Part shown: positions 6,534 through 7,903 of the stretch, in pieces | How positions within the stretch are numbered: the first letter of the stretch is position 1 | How the letters are laid out: the number at the start of each line of letters is the position of its first letter | Assembly: GCA_036846645.1 (NCBI GenBank) | Contig: DAIUBN010000140.1 | Span: 1-7,903, forward strand | Direction of reading: 5' to 3' | Origin: JAAYUD01 sp036846645 | GTDB taxonomy: Bacteria > Bacteroidota > Bacteroidia > Bacteroidales > Bacteroidaceae | DNA: 7,903 nucleotides | Program-made: the position numbers and the translations under genes | Notes under the pieces: model-generated | Database searches by the model: none | Told to the model about the DNA's origin: nothing | What the model saw: only the letters and a program-made list of their open reading frames with translations

Positions 6534-7247
6534 TTATCCAATAAATCGGATTATTTGTTCTTCTGTAGCTTGTGGTAGAAGGCGCATCAAGTGTTTTTTA
6601 ATCATCAATTTTGATTCTTTCGGCGTATGTGCCCCACCTGCGAGCGTTTCATTCTTACCGAATAGTAGTTCTGGTATTGTATATCGGGCAATACCCCAAC
6701 CATAGGGCTGATTGGCTTTATTGAGCTGATACTCAAAGTCGGCAATCACTACAAATGTATATTTCTGAAGGCGCGTCATCACCGTATCAAAGCTCTCTTT
6801 GTGACCTCTATGTCTTGGTTTGGTAAGAGCAATTCCTACTTCATCAATCGACATGGAATTGTTGATCGTCTTCTTCTTCGATGTAATGAATCCACACAAT
6901 GACTTCAATTCTTTTGATAATAATGATTCATGCTCAAACAGGGTGTTGTATACCATTGTTTCTTTCTTGTTCATATTATTCTTGCGTCTGCGTCGGTAGT
7001 TTACCAATTCGGGAAACCATTCCAAACTGACAAATCCTGCTTTCCCTCCAAAGAATTTGCCATACGCACAGCGCCCGCCGCAAGCAACTGGTCCTTTCCA
7101 TTCCCACGGGCCATCAAGCTCGTCGGAGAACCAACGTTCGGGCGGCGTCATCTCTTCTACCGAGAATCCTGGTATATCATTCTTGAAGAAAGGTAGAAAG
7201 CCCTTCTCTACAACAGCTCTTTCTAAATCTTCGTAGCAATGTAGCAT
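6534..7247 (-). CDS. Conserved protein, possibly AlkZ-related (winged-helix, DNA glycosylase-like)
   Basis: The 237-residue protein has an aromatic-rich N-terminal half: ERWFSDELDGPWEWKGPV (37-54), then a CAYGKFFGGKAGFVS block, EWFPELVNYRRRRK and a long basic-acidic helix. The C-terminal half contains FVVIADFEYQLNK, YGWGIARYTIPE and a terminal helical segment. I recall proteins with this DGPWEWKGPV-type block being labelled AlkZ-related in Bacteroidetes and Firmicutes, but this is memory, not a search. I cannot point to the catalytic QxQ motif of true AlkZ/YcaQ glycosylases, so repair activity is unproven. It is a single gene, convergent with the secreted-protein gene and co-oriented with pckA, from which a terminator separates it. 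A -7 box TATATTTG lies at 7278-7271, 24 bases before the ATG at 7247. Confidence 0.7.
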   Translation of the reverse strand: MLHCYEDLERAVVEKGFLPFFKNDIPGFSVEEMTPPERWFSDELDGPWEWKGPVACGGRCAYGKFFGGKAGFVSLEWFPELVNYRRRRKNNMNKKETMVYNTLFEHESLLSKELKSLCGFITSKKKTINNSMSIDEVGIALTKPRHRGHKESFDTVMTRLQKYTFVVIADFEYQLNKANQPYGWGIARYTIPELLFGKNETLAGGAHTPKESKLMIKKHLMRLLPQATEEQIIRFIG

Positions 7248-7270
7248 TATTCTTAATTGTTATGTCTACC

Positions 7271-7278
7271 CAAATATA
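7271..7278 (-). promoter_or_regulatory. Predicted -7 box for the AlkZ-like gene
   Basis: The minus strand reads TATATTTG, an exact TAnnTTTG match, 24 bases upstream of the ATG at 7247. At the -33 position the strand has TTTC instead of TTTG. The implied leader is only about 17 bases. Confidence 0.5.
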
Positions 7279-7364
7279 AAGATTTTCTAGGAAAGAAGAA
7301 AAATCTGATTCATATAATTCAATAGTTTATAACGTCTTTATCTATTCTAAGAATTAAACTTTTG

Positions 7365-7427
7365 TTTTATTAAATACAGCCTTTATTTTATTAAATATAA
7401 GCTTTATTTATTGGAATACAATCTTGA
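7365..7427. repeat. Short 21-base tandem repeat in AT-rich spacer
   Basis: The 12-mer TTTTATTAAATA occurs at 7365-7376 and 7386-7397. The full 21-base units (7365-7385 and 7386-7406) differ at only three positions, and a decayed third unit (7407-7427) keeps about two thirds of the bases. The repeat lies in the 316-base non-coding gap (7248-7563) between the AlkZ-like gene and pckA. Apart from this repeat, the promoter near 7271 and the pckA terminator at 7513-7542, I see nothing else in that gap. Confidence 0.6.
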
Positions 7428-7512
7428 TTTATAGAAGTTGACTTTGCCTTGTGGTTTTTCAATATGAATCAACAATATTCTCTTCTTTAACTGCCTATAT
7501 TTTGATATAAAA

Positions 7513-7542
7513 AGAGAGCGCAATCCGAAGAATGCGCTCTCT
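7513..7542 (-). terminator. Rho-independent terminator of pckA
   Basis: AGAGAGCGCA (7513-7522) and TGCGCTCTCT (7533-7542) form a perfect 10-base-pair, GC-containing stem with a 10-base loop. In the minus direction it is followed by TTTTATAT. It begins 21 bases after the pckA stop, the usual place for an intrinsic terminator, and it isolates pckA from the downstream AlkZ-like gene. Confidence 0.85.
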
Positions 7543-7563
7543 GATATTTGTTGTATAAACTTA

Positions 7564-7903
7564 TTAGAGTTTAGGACCAGCAGCAACAAGAGCTTTACCA
7601 GCTTCGTTACCTTCGTATTTAGCGAAGTTCTTGATGAAACGAGCAGCCAAGTCTTTTGCTTTAACTTCCCATTCGCTAGCAGCAGCGTATGTGTTGCGAG
7701 GATCAAGAATGTTTGTATCAACACCCTTCAATTCTGTTGGAACAACGAAGTTGAAGAAAGGAATAGTCTTGGTGTTGGCTTTGTCGATAGAACCATCGAG
7801 GATGGCGTCGATAATACCACGTGTATCGCGGATAGAGATACGTTTGCCTGTTCCGTTCCAACCTGTGTTAACCAAGTATGCTTTAGCACCGCTCTTCTCC
7901 ATG
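7564..7903 (-). CDS. pckA: Phosphoenolpyruvate carboxykinase (ATP), C-terminal part
   Basis: Cytoplasmic enzyme interconverting oxaloacetate + ATP and PEP + CO2 + ADP. In gut Bacteroidetes it is expected to run in the carboxylating direction towards succinate. The frame is open at the right edge; the Met at 7902 is internal, and the true start lies outside the window. About 112 of some 535-540 residues are present. They match the E. coli enzyme closely: AYLVNTGWNGTGKRISI, then RDTRGIIDAIL, VPTELKGVDTNILDPRNTYA and the C-terminus GKALVAAGPKL. The RISIRDT segment contains the Arg and Thr that contact adenine in E. coli PckA (Arg449 and Thr455). The metal- and phosphate-binding motifs lie beyond the edge. 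The gene ends with tandem stops TAA TAA and a strong terminator, consistent with a single-gene transcript. Confidence 0.95.
   Translation of the reverse strand, partial: MEKSGAKAYLVNTGWNGTGKRISIRDTRGIIDAILDGSIDKANTKTIPFFNFVVPTELKGVDTNILDPRNTYAAASEWEVKAKDLAARFIKNFAKYEGNEAGKALVAAGPKL

Noticed and set aside
7404..7724. Minus-strand frame of 106 codons
   Set aside because: It starts inside pckA in another frame and runs through the pckA terminator; composition is low-complexity.
1..7903. CRISPR array, tRNA or rRNA, insertion sequence or prophage genes
   Set aside because: No spaced direct repeats of suitable length, no cloverleaf or rRNA-like segment, and no transposase or integrase frame was found by reading both strands.

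Overview
The window looks like chromosomal DNA from a Bacteroidales bacterium, plausibly Prevotellaceae. The -7 boxes fit the Bacteroidetes sigma-factor consensus TAnnTTTG, genes lack strong Shine-Dalgarno sequences, and the proteins look Bacteroidetes-like. The genus is an inference from impression, not from alignment.

Layout. The left 3.5 kb is read on the minus strand. fetA-fetB (3466 to 2053) encode an ATPase and permease of the FetAB/YbbLM ABC family. They are followed, from a separate predicted promoter, by a FabG-type ketoreductase (1928 to 1197) and a FabF-type beta-ketoacyl synthase (1189 running off the left edge). Across a 143-base divergent promoter region, the plus strand carries a PaaK-like AMP-forming ligase (3610-4905), a PlsB/PlsC-type acyltransferase overlapping it by 4 bases (4902-6056), and a small secreted lysine-rich protein (6098-6445). 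This unit ends in a long hairpin shared with a convergent minus-strand gene (7247 to 6534), a possible AlkZ-related protein. The right edge holds the C-terminal part of ATP-dependent PEP carboxykinase (pckA) and its terminator. Between pckA and the AlkZ-like gene is an AT-rich spacer with a short 21-base tandem repeat.

How the genes may work together. A condensing enzyme, a ketoreductase, a carboxylate-activating ligase and an acyltransferase, in divergent units, are parts expected of a specialised acyl/polyketide pathway. The best guess is the edge of an aryl-polyene/flexirubin-like cluster: the ligase activates a starter acid, KS and KR extend and reduce it on an acyl carrier protein, and the acyltransferase moves the product to a lipid head group. 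No acyl carrier protein, dehydratase, ammonia lyase or exporter is visible here, so this depends on what lies left of base 1. FetAB, the AlkZ-like gene and pckA look like ordinary neighbours. No RNA gene, insertion sequence, CRISPR array or prophage feature was seen.
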